A stretch of 64,000 nt of DNA. Origin: Paramarasmius palmivorus. Its lineage: Eukaryota; Basidiomycota; Agaricomycetes; Agaricales; Marasmiaceae. Each line of letters begins with the position of its first letter. Within the stretch, counting starts at the first letter, position 1. The DNA lies in NCBI GenBank assembly GCA_037176845.1, contig JAYKXP010000015.1, positions 310,001-374,000 of the forward strand, written 5' to 3'. The translations under genes and the position numbers were made by a program. The notes beneath the pieces are model-generated. The model was not told where the DNA came from. It searched no databases and saw nothing but the letters and a program-made list of their open reading frames with translations. Shown one piece after another: positions 11,595 through 21,509 of this stretch.

Positions 11595-13705
11595 TCAGCC
11601 TTCCGAAAGAGTAACAACCAACCCCGCCTCTTCCATTTGTTCCTCGGACCAAGTCCACACCGGAAACTCATCCGAACCCCGTCTCGTCTTTCTCGAACCA
11701 AGGCGAAAGTCACACGTTGTCACAACCCTACGCTCCTCTTCATTCAACGCCAATTCAACCAAAATCTGGAAAACACCAATCAGCAATCACGCCATCCACA
11801 TACGGTAAGATCGTCCTCACGTCGAAACCAGTACCCAGACCAACAGAGGATTCGATGTCATCTAGACACTGTAAGATGATAGTGACCACATGTCCATTTG
11901 GTCGGTCTACACTCTCGCCCACGCTTGCACACAGCAACTCCAAAGGTGCAAAACCAACCCTCAACTTCTCTAATGCCGAGCCACAAGTATAGACACGATC
12001 GAGTAGAGGATACAGCCCTTCGAGATAGTCCACCACAGCCGCGTCCAACGTACGAGGCGAAACGAATGTCCTGAGATTCAAGCACGTAAGAACACCACCA
12101 ACTACAAAAAGAAGAGAGAATGACCTACCTATGACCACAGCTGCATCTCGCGTTCTTGTACCTCGTAACGGCCAGATTAGCGTCTACCACCAGCGGCTCT
12201 GACGGGTTCCTGAGCCCTATGTTTAGACCATGTTCTCCGTAAAAAAAAAACGATGCAGCGGCACGTACCTTCGGTTATCGTGACTAAGCATCCTTCCCAC
12301 CTCACCCAAGTCCGACGTAAAAGCTTCGTGCAAACTCCCAGCCAAAGCATCCTGCCTAAAAGCATGCGGAGTCCGACAGAACGCCAAAGGTTCCTCCATA
12401 CATTCGAAGCAAGGATGTTCCCATATCGCTAACATAGCACACCATGTGATAGGATACGTCCGAGCCAAGCAGTCATTCTCCATCCTGTTCTTCATCAAAC
12501 GAGTACACCCAAGCCCAGGGCAATACAAATGCCAAGATACGACTTTAAGAAAGCCATAGACCTTGTCCGCGTTAGGAATACCAATCAGCGACGGGAACTT
12601 TGTTACCCAACACTTCCCATCACCAACCCATCGAATGTTTGCGGATAACTCGGATTCTCGACTAAGGAACTCCTCGCATGATACTACGTCCCGAGACACC
12701 CACCCTCGAGCCTCATACTTCTCTTTCGCTCTTTCCACCGTCCGAGTAAACTGTTTCAGGTACAACGCCTCCTTTCGCACGAAAGACGACCAGGGATACA
12801 AGGAAATAATCTCCGTCGCTGATACCACGTTCATAACGAGAGCTAATACCGGCCACGAAAGTCAGCACATAAAACATCGAAAATAAACATTTAAGCAAGC
12901 AACACGAGAACCGTGAAATCAACCCATCAAAAAAAAAAAAAAAAAAAAAGAACCACTTACTCGAATAGAAAGACAAAATCACCTCCACAGGCTCCTGCCT
13001 AGCAGCTACCACCTGAATCCGCATCCCTTTTTCATGTACAAATACGAATACGCCAGCGATAGTAGTGAATTCATTTCTGTCGGCCACCGTTCCCGTGTTA
13101 GGCGTGCACTTACGGCCTTCTTTGTTGACTGCCGTCTCAAAATCAGCATCTTGTTCCTCGCTCTCTTTGACGCCGTCTTTGCCAAATACGGTGCCAAGAG
13201 GGACAAAACTGTACCCGAGGCCGACCAAAAACTCGCCGACTGCTAGCACGTACTCTCGGCCAACAAAAATATCCAAATCTGATGGACCAAAAGACGATCT
13301 GGATAGCAATCGAACAACGACTGAACCAGACACCAAGGCACCGGTGGAAAGCTGGAGCATCCGAAACCTAGTAATATCTTCCCCTGTAAAGAAGGGATCA
13401 TACAAGCGATTCAGATTGAACACCGAATCCTCATAAGAAAACCCAAGTCTACGAATACCGTGAGACACGCGCTTTAGCATAGCAATGTCCGCAGGCGTCA
13501 TCACATCGAACAGGGAGCTTTGTGTCACGAACAACCTAACCAAAAAAAGATCAAGGAAGCTGAACAAAACACTTCTTTCGGTACGAAGAAAGAAGATACG
13601 CACAGCTTCGTCAGTGAATCCATGATCATCCAGTGCAAGAACGGGGAGAAAGACAGCAAAGAATGCCCACAACAGTAACAAGTTCTTTATACACCAAGCT
13701 TTCAT
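11595..13705 (-). CDS. NTase-fold-like Agaricomycete family protein, copy B (DxD intact)
   Basis: The 5' exon (13705 to about 12961) reads FDVMTPADIAMLKRVSHGIR, then TGALVSGSVVVRLLSRSSF, GPSDLDIFVGREYVLAVGEF and MRIQVVAARQEPVEVILSFYSS. This is the family's GS..SDLDhFV core followed by the IQVVAAR strand and P.E.IL helix. An intron with a 21-T run follows, then MNVVSATEIISLYPWSSF (12834 to about 12240), further exons including RTLDAAVVDYLEGLYPLLD and RPNGHVVTIILQCLDDI, an intron of about 52 nt, and the last exon ILVELALNEEERRVVTTCDF..VVTLSEG. DxD is present; a third carboxylate is not obvious. The open frame begins MKAWCIKNLLLLWAFFAVFLPVLA, a hydrophobic N-terminus like a signal peptide or anchor, which may or may not be the true start because an intron could hide there. 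Confidence 0.6.
12929..12949. repeat. Poly-A run of 21 (poly-T in the intron of copy B)
   Basis: An uninterrupted run of 21 A on the plus strand lies just inside the intron after FYSSK of NTase-like copy B, some 15 nt from the donor. It is a plain homopolymer, prone to length change. Confidence 0.9.
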
Positions 13706-13865
13706 ACCCTCGAAAGGAAATAACGTACACGGATGCCATTTAAACTATACCTCAATTCAAAGCACCGCGCTCATCCCTAACATGGCCCAGACTCCTCAAT
13801 CGATACCCGCATGAGCGAAAACAGCAGTCAACCACATGCCGGCACCCAAACCGGCTACACGACAC

Positions 13866-15997
13866 CTATTCAGATCGCACCAGCTGAACGATCAGCTTAC
13901 CAGCATCCCATTCGTCTTTACAAAATGCCCAATTGGCAACATCCCTTTGCACCGAATCATAGTGTTCGGCAGGCACATGAATATTACATACGGTCCACAC
14001 GTACCCAGTATGCGGAGAGAGCGCAAAGGAGACATTGAACTACACCGACTAAGAATCAATGACACGCCAGGCAACATACCGAAACGCACTTACTTTGATG
14101 TCTTCCTTTTCGCACAAAATAGACCACACCACATCGTCTACGCACTGCAAGATGGTGGTAACGACATATCCAGAGGGACAACCCGTGGCCTGTGGATGGA
14201 TCGCTTCCACCGTAGGGAAAACGTCGCGAAGGAACTGGAGCGCAACATTCCTGCGATAATCTTCCAACAACACGGGATAAAGCCTACCCAAGTAATCTTG
14301 GACAGACGCATCCAACGCATATGGAGGCCGATATTTCCTTGACTATGTTAACACCAAAAAGAAAAACGAATCAGGGAGACTAAAGCTCACAGATGCATAC
14401 AGCCCCGCACACCAGTAGTCATCCTCCACAGGTCTAGCCCATCCCAAGAAGACCTGCAGACGACAGTCAATACCATACAAGACGAGACAAGACGAGACAC
14501 CACAACTCACATTGAAGAGGAAGAAATGCTCATGTCCGAGAAAGAGCTTGACGAGTCCCCATCAGCCGACTGCTCCCCCACATCCAAAAGTCCGTCACTA
14601 CGTCCAGAAACAGACGTGGAGAGGTCGCCGCTCGTGTTCGAATCACAACCTTAGAAACACCTAAGCCATGTCACCCCAAAAACACACAACAAACAACATA
14701 CCTTCAGACTCTTCAGGAACATCAGGCGGGTCAGAGAAGGAAGCCGCAACCTCAACGCAATCCCAAGCGGAACCACGCTGTAAATCCTCTCCATCTTCAG
14801 GCGGAGGAGAAACCGACTCGCGCCCAGCACACAAGAAACGCCTGTCAATCAACTCGAAACAAGGGTGTTGCCTCACAGCAAAATCGGCGTCGGAACAAAG
14901 AGTGTACCTCTTCCGAAAAGAAGGGTGATCCACGCAATTCGACGAGACGCCAACAGATCCAGGAACGGAGCAAAATAGATGCCACGAAACGACTCTTAGT
15001 GACCCATACACCTTGTCAGCATGAGGCAGACCTCCCAAAGCAGGAAGCTTCACGGTCCAACAGAGAGCATCGCCGAACCAACGCGGCCGCATCGACAACT
15101 CCGAGTCTTCGCGAAGATATTCTTCAGCCGTCAAATTCTCCAACGAACGCCATCCTCTACCCTCGTACTTCTGCTTGGCGGCGTCGACGGCCCTAGTAAA
15201 TCTTTTCACATAAAGGGCTTGCTTTTCGACGAAGGACGTCCGAGGATAGAACGACACCACCTCAGTGGCAGTAGCAACGTTCAAGACTAAAGCTAAACGA
15301 TGTAACCACGTCAGAGAAAGAAAAAAAAGACAAACGAAAGCAAACCGGACTCACTCGAATAAAATCCTAGTATCGCTTCGATGGGCTCATATCGAGCTGC
15401 CACAACTTGGATCTTCTTTTTGCCATTGATGAAATTGAACACGCCCGCGATTCCCGAGAATTCATATCGGTCCGCCAAGTCACCCGTGTTCGGAGTCATA
15501 CCCTTAAACTCCTCTTCCACAGCCTCTAAAAATGAACTCGGTTGCCGCTTCGTCCGAATAACTCTCCCGTCCATAACCGTAGTCAACGGCTGAAACCGAT
15601 ACCCAGCTTTAATCAGAAACTCGCCCACGGAGACTACGCCATCCTTTCCCACAAAGACATCCAGATCTGAAGGCCGAAACGATCCTCGAGATAAAAATTG
15701 CACCAAAGCCGAACCAGAAACCAACGCGTCCGTAGCGAGTTGTAGTCGACGAAAACGGTCGATCTCTTCACGGTCCGCAAAGAAGGACCCATACAAAGCA
15801 TGCAACCCAAACTTGACTTCTTCGTACTCAATGACCTCGCGATGGATCTCTCGGGAAACCATCTTCAGCTTGGCCAAAAGCAGCGGAGAAACAACGTCGA
15901 AAAATGAATACTGGAGGATACAGAGTCTGAGACGAGCTGTGAGCAAACCGAAACCAAGACGAAGATGAACCACGTACAGCGACGACAACGAGATCAT
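13866..15997 (-). CDS. NTase-fold-like Agaricomycete family protein, copy C (DxD intact)
   Basis: Head-to-tail with copy B, 160 bp apart. The 5' exon has FFDVVSPLLLAKLKMVSREI, LATDALVSGSALVQFLSRGS and FRPSDLDVFVGKDGVVSVGE, then KKKIQVVAARYEPIEAILGF. After an intron it continues MNVATATEVVSFYPRTSFVE (15284) and GGLPHADKVYGSLRVVSWHL. A later exon holds ASVQDYLGRLYPVLLEDYRR and GYVVTTILQCVDDVVWSILC. The last intron (gtaagtgc..gtgtag) is at the same place as in copies A and B, and the final exon reads FNVSFALSPHTGYVWTVCNI..IVQLVRSE with TAG at 13866-13868. The core carries GS and DxD, so an NTase active site may survive, but this is inferred from motif spacing only. Of the three copies this one has the cleanest core. 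The start is uncertain (candidate 15997). Confidence 0.62.
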
Positions 15998-16047
15998 GGC
16001 AAACTGAGAAGCACTATTCTGCGAAAAACGACCCAGGTCAAAAGTCC

Positions 16048-16056
16048 CTTATAAAC
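16048..16056 (-). promoter_or_regulatory. TATA-like box upstream of NTase-like copy C
   Basis: The minus strand reads TTTATAAGG about 50 bp upstream of the proposed start of copy C. The spacing is plausible for a core promoter element, but it rests on sequence alone. Confidence 0.35.
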
Positions 16057-17299
16057 CACTTTCAACCATACGTACCCGCGGTAAACCACCCGAAAGCCAT
16101 ATTAGCCAACCAACATGCAGAACAGAAGACAACTCTAACTGACACAACCATTGGGAAGACTCAATTGACACGAACGCCCAGACAACAACTCGCCACGCTG
16201 TATGACGACATATCACGTTACTCTAAACAAAAAAGGGAAAAATAATTCAACTGTAACACCGCGATAGCATGCAAGTTCGGCCTTCATTGACACTGGTAAC
16301 GTTCCCTGATAGTCTGTACCCTCTGCCAGCCACAAAAGGACCCTCCATGTGTATCCGAGCACCAGTCTATCGAACGACACTGGCTAGAATTAAGATTCAA
16401 CAAATAATGATCAAATCCCTGACATCAATCTGGACCTTTCTTCTTTCCTGTATTCACCTACGTTCACGGGAACTAACCTTATCAACCTCAACAGACGTTC
16501 TCCACGCATGAACATCGCATATTGTCGTATATCATCAGTCGCCATGTATATGTATAGATAATACATTAGACGTCCATATCCATCCATTATAGCAAGCCCA
16601 GGCTAAGCCTCCAAACCGATCGACACAGCACCGGACCATCATTCGACCGGCATGAACGCAGCTAGATTACAAGAACGGAAAAAGCAAGCATTAATACTGG
16701 AAACATGGAAAGAAACCCCGAACCGAGAGAAGAATGTGGATACGAGAGTCCGTGGTTTCAGTGGTTTCAGTGGCCATATATTGAGCCGATGAACGCCGGC
16801 GCAATAGAGGTAAAAGCGAGGAAGGAGAGGTGAAGCTGCAGAGGAAGGTGATGGGCGAAGGCAAGATCAAAGCCGCGCTCTCCGAGAGCAGCCCCGAACC
16901 TAGGAGCCCCACAAGGCAAAGCGCGGAACTGCATTTCCCCGATTTTGGCCCAACGCACTCGAACCTGTAGCCCGTGGCTCTTTTTCTCCTGTAGATCCAA
17001 AAACAGGGACACGGGGACCTGATGAGCTTTGACCTCGATACGCGTGAGTGCTATGCAAGTCAAGCTTGCCGGTCAGAGGTTGGGTTCTCAAATGCTGTTG
17101 AGATGGTGGTGTCGCTAACTGACCGATGGGATGAGAGTCGCAGGAAGTGATTCGGCTTTAGACTGGGGAAGCTGAGTTAAGTTGGGTGAATAGCGCGTTG
17201 TGGAAGCAGGCTCGAAGATTGCTTGGTTGAAACGAGGCAACGGACGCTAGTAAAACTACTGGAGAGTCAAACGCTCATCCAAAAAGAAAGGAAGGAAAG

Positions 17300-17344
17300 G
17301 GGCCGTGGGAGAAAGGGCCGTGGGAGAAAGGGCCGTGGGAGAAA
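17300..17344. repeat. Three exact copies of a 15-bp unit
   Basis: The unit gggccgtgggagaaa occurs three times in direct succession with no mismatch, followed by another ggg. It sits in non-coding DNA. Confidence 0.9.
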
Positions 17345-18025
17345 GGGTTCGATAGATTTCTTGGGCGCACCATAAAGAACGAGTTCTCCATTTCATTCCG
17401 AACTCGTAATCAGATCCTGGTGGCTCTTTTTTGCTGTTAACGCCCGCTAGGTGTCGGCTAAGCGCTAAGCGCCGGTGCACACGGCATCGACGCGATTGCA
17501 CAATGCACTCGCAATTCGGTGCAACATGTTTTTCGGCTCCCAACCAAAGAGATCCTTCGTTTCACCCCTTCACCGTTACTTATAATCCAGATCCTACCCA
17601 CGAGCTCGACATACCCGACGTCCTCGACTTCTAGAGTTTTCGAGACGCTATACACACGTCACTTATCTTCGCGGAGTTCAGGGTTCCGAGATAACCAGAA
17701 AACCCATGACACTGACTGTGAGAGGTGTGCACTTTTAGCAGAGATGTTTATCTTCTTCTTTCTTGGAGCCAAAAATGCTAATCCTCACAAAAATAGGATG
17801 GAAAATCACAACACCACTCTTGCACTCGACCCGAAAATTGGACATGCTACGCAGCTTTTTCTCTCCCGGATAACGTTCAAGATTCATGTTACTCCTCATA
17901 CGTAAAAGGAATGACGCCCCTAGGTTTCATTTCGGATCTTGGGGGCGGATTGGGGCGGGCAAGTCAGGTGTTGACTGAATATGGACCCCATAATATCGTC
18001 TTTACGTCCTTGGCTTTCACCTACG

Positions 18026-20302
18026 ATGCTCAACTTGAAGGCCGCCATCGTTTTCAGCCTGCTCTCTACTGGTTTATGCCAACAAAAACCGTTTCATACT
18101 CCCCAGTTTCACCCAGAATCAAGCTATGAATTCAAATGGCCTATCAAGAAAGTAGCTGTCATTGGTGCTGGTGTTAGGTGAAGGCGTTTATACTGGTATC
18201 TTAAAATATCAACTGAAAACTTGATAATCACAGTGGAATGCTAACATACCGTGAACTCAAACGTTCGGGTTTTGAAGTCACCTTGTTTGAACGCGATACA
18301 TTACCAGGAGGCGTATGGCACTACACAGACCAAGAACCTTTGAATGCACCCGTACCGAACGCACCCCCCACGTCCTCAGACTACGTTCCAGACTTACCGC
18401 CGGACGATGTGGAGTTGCCGTATGAAGTAGAAGTGAAGGGTCTGAGTGATGAGCAAATGGAAGAAATGAGGAAAGCGCACAGGCTACCAAAACCGGTTTG
18501 GAAGAGTCTCAAGTCGAACGCACCGGCTGTGAGTTCTTCATTCAGTTCGACACGAGCTCATATTGACGCGTATTCGTTGCAGCCTGATCAACAGGTACGC
18601 ATTCTAGCTTCGTGGCGAAACCTTGCTGAAGTCTGTATACAACAAGATACGTGACTGGCGATGGCCCGACGACACTCCTTGGGAACTTCCACAAGAAGCC
18701 CTGGGCGCATACCTCCGCTCATTCGCATCTTTCCTCCAGATCAACACAAACGACGAAACCCCCAACATCTTCTATAACACACGTGTAGAGCTCATTGAGC
18801 CATACCGACTTTCCAATTCGACGCAACGGGGATGGACTCTTACTCTAAGAGAACTCATTCAGACTTCTGATAGAGGCTGTCGAATCAAGTGGTGGAAAGA
18901 GGTATGTTGTTCTTCACAAAATGCTTACAGGTTCCGTGGACTGATGAATTATTCAGAATTTCGATGCTGTTGTCGTTGGTACAGGAAGATATAATGCTCC
19001 TTCTATGCCTCCAATTCCTGGGCTGTCGGAATGGGTAGAGCGCTTCCCCGACGCTATCAGCCATTCTAGACAATATCGGATACCCGATGAAGAGAAGTTC
19101 AAAAACAAAACCGTTCTCATCGTTGGGGCTGCAGTACGTGTTTCAACATCCCAGTTTCCCGAGCGCTAAGTAAGGTCTACTTAGGCATCTGGCGCTGAAA
19201 TTGGCGCTGAGTTATCTCCCATAGTCAAAGAACTTATCGTTTCTACTCGGGTAAGTTTTTAGGTTTGATAATAGGTACATATGATCGTTTACTGGATCTA
19301 TTGTTTAGCCAGATAATGGTATGATTTTAGGTTCGATGTAAGGAAGAATCTCACGTACCCCGCTCACACAGCTACCGCGCCGCATTATCCTCTCTCTTTC
19401 TACACGCCTCGGTTGCCTGCAAATACCACAATGATCGGAGAAATCGCGCGCTTCCACAGTCTGCCAGACGCGGCGAACGGGCTGAAGGAAGGCGAGATCG
19501 AGTTAACCAACGGCACAATCATTTCTGGTGTCGACGAATTCATTTTCTGTACCGGTAGGTCCCATTTTCCGAGTGCCACATTTTTCATTGAACACTAACA
19601 CGGCCTACACACAGGCTTTAGGTTTACATTTCCTTTCCTACCGCAGTACATGTCCAGAGAACCCAAGAACCCGAAGGAGGTTCTCGTTACTGATGGGACA
19701 CACATACGCAATCTCCACCTTGATTTATTCTTCATCTCACAGCCGACGATAGGTTTCGTTGGTATAAACGCCGGAACGCAGACATTCACGTTTACCACTT
19801 ACTTGGCTGCTGCATTATCGTCAGTATGGTCGGGATATGCGAAGGTATGACGTCTTTATGATTTCTTTTATGACACTAACTTTGAGTCACCTTTGCAGCT
19901 ACCTTCTCAATCTGAGATGGAAAGGTTGCACGCGGAAAGAGTCGAAGTGCAAGGCGGTTATAGCAAACACTTCCTCTTCCTGGGAAAACAGGCTGCTTAC
20001 GGTGGGTTGTCCTCGAACCATTTCCGCGCGCGCGTTATTAACGGATTTTGGCTTTAGATCTCATGAGCTACTTCATTGCATGGGTTAATGCAGCGGCAAT
20101 CAAGGATCCTCGCCGAAAGCTGAGACAGATTGATACAACGGACCCCTTTGTAGACGAGGCGTTGGCCGTGTGGGGAAAAGCGAGGTTTGGAAGCAGCGAG
20201 TTCAATTCCGTAGATGGCAAAGGTGCCTTATGGAATGACGGGACGGAACGAGAGCAGGAGATGGAAAGAATTTGGAACGCGATGCGATATGACCACTGGT
20301 AA
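18026..20302 (+). CDS. Flavin-containing monooxygenase-like protein with signal peptide
   Basis: The N-terminus MLNLKAAIVFSLLSTGLCQ looks like a signal peptide. WPIKKVAVIGAGV, intron 18178-18233, SGM then restores the FAD-binding GxGxxG, followed by FERDTLPGGVW. Later exons give DAVVVGTGRYNAPSMPPIPG, EWVERFPDAISHSRQYR (the FMO-identifying region), KTVLIVGAASGAEIGAELS (NADPH-site GxGxxG) and EFIFCTGFRFTFPFLPQY, close to the family's FATGY motif. The protein ends ..WNDGTEREQEMERIWNAM with TAA at 20300-20302. At least seven introns, all short GT-AG. It should oxidise a soft nucleophile or ketone using NADPH and O2; the substrate is unknown. A secretory start is uncommon for FMOs, which are usually cytosolic or ER-bound. 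Its 3' end is 55 bp from the tail of the PhzF-like gene. Confidence 0.85.
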
Positions 20303-20357
20303 GGACGTGCAAGTGATATACATACAACTTTTTGTTGCTATATACGCAATGACCATT

Positions 20358-21329
20358 TTAGACTTCCAAAATGCCTTCCATGACCTTAACTGCTTCTCCA
20401 GCAAGCTCGATTTTTTCAACCTTTCCACCCTCGTCAATTTGAGCGAAAACCATGATTTCACTCTTTCTTCCCATTTCCACACCTTGGGTTACTTCAAATC
20501 TCCACTTTCCTGCTCCCTTCTTGGAAGCTAGATAACCACCAAGAGTGCATGCAGCAGACCCTGTCGCTGGATCTTCAAACCCCGGCCATCCAAACATTCT
20601 CGCCCTGACCTTTCCTTCGCTAGTTTGAACGAACGCATAGACGAACATGTTCTCTGTATCTCCAGTTACCCGAGCCCATGCGCCCAAATGAGACGTGGGG
20701 ACATGTATGTCGGCGCCATAGGTGTTCATACGGCTCAATGCGTCGACTGATGCAAGCTCGACAAGGAAGAAGTTCATTCCTTTTACGATGGACACGATTG
20801 GCTCAGCACCGTCTCCGTGAATGTAATCTGACGGTGAGAGCTTTGGCTGGAACTGCTTGACGTCGACTTGGGAGAACGATGGGTGGATCTTGAAGTCGAC
20901 TGGGATCTGTAGCTTGACACCTCTATCAGGCTCGGAGAGCCGATGAACGGGTGTTGATCCTGCTTTGATGTTGAGCGTTACATCATTCCGAGCAGACTGT
21001 ATAGTGGAAAGCAGATGGAAACCTGTCCCAACGGTAGGATGTCCTGCGAACGGAAGTTCTTCGTGAGGTGTAAAAATGTCTGTCCGGAAGGAAGAGCCAT
21101 TGTCTTGGCTGTCGTGAACAAACGTCGTTTCAGAAAGGTTGAACTCTCGCGCAATTAGCTGTTTCTGCTCCTGCGTCAAGTTTGCAGAGGTAGGAACGCT
21201 AACAATTGCGAGGGGGTTCCCGAGGAAGCGTGTAGAGGTGAAGACATCGTATAATGCGTAATTGAGCTTGGTAGGCATGTTTTCGGTGATGGATATGGAA
21301 ACTTCAATCACTTTGCTACCTTTTTTCAT
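20358..21329 (-). CDS. PhzF family isomerase/epimerase-like protein
   Basis: A single uninterrupted exon of 323 codons, unusual here because nearly all neighbours have introns. It shows the PhzF pattern: YALYDVFTSTRFLGNPLAIV at the N-terminus, AREFNLSETTFV with the catalytic Glu, RTDIFTPHEELPFAGHPTVG around the conserved GHPT, and RARMFGWPGFEDPATGSAAC in the second half. Family members form two similar lobes with the active site between them and catalyse proton shifts, as in phenazine biosynthesis or amino-acid-derived metabolites; most fungal homologues have no known substrate. The ATG at 21329 starts the frame, but a second Met 17 codons later (MPTKLNYALYDVF) fits the usual family start better. 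It converges on the monooxygenase gene. Confidence 0.9.
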   Translation of the reverse strand: MKKGSKVIEVSISITENMPTKLNYALYDVFTSTRFLGNPLAIVSVPTSANLTQEQKQLIAREFNLSETTFVHDSQDNGSSFRTDIFTPHEELPFAGHPTVGTGFHLLSTIQSARNDVTLNIKAGSTPVHRLSEPDRGVKLQIPVDFKIHPSFSQVDVKQFQPKLSPSDYIHGDGAEPIVSIVKGMNFFLVELASVDALSRMNTYGADIHVPTSHLGAWARVTGDTENMFVYAFVQTSEGKVRARMFGWPGFEDPATGSAACTLGGYLASKKGAGKWRFEVTQGVEMGRKSEIMVFAQIDEGGKVEKIELAGEAVKVMEGILEV

Positions 21330-21509
21330 TTATGTCACTGGGATAGATTCGAGTCACATCGAATCATCGGGATCTGTTGCTATTAGGTTCAATCAAAGAT
21401 GGTTTTCTCAGCACATATTCAAATGTTTTTGAGTTCGACCATGATCCGTACAAGTACGAAGAGGTCGGAGTCAAGTACTTGGATTGCATTATAATTACAC
21501 ATGGCGTGC

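Larger units (their letters stand above)
15998..18025. other. Two-kilobase intergenic region
   Basis: No spliced gene can be built here. Open frames at 16691-17091 (-) and 17256-17905 lack splice partners and family motifs. The region has a short minisatellite (17300-17344) and a small triplication of ggtttcagt near 16755-16775. It separates the accessory cluster from the housekeeping block and holds the promoters of copy C and the monooxygenase gene. Confidence 0.5.

Noticed and set aside
11430..11879. Long plus-strand ORF over the 3' end of NTase-like copy B
   Set aside because: It overlaps exons of copy B that align with copies A and C; the plus-strand translation has no motif.
12929..12949. 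Poly-A run as evidence of a retrotransposed copy
   Set aside because: It lies inside an intron of a multi-intron gene and no target-site duplication or intron-less copy is visible.
16691..17091. Possible minus-strand gene before the monooxygenase
   Set aside because: Overlapping frames in different phases, no splice signals linking them and no family motif.
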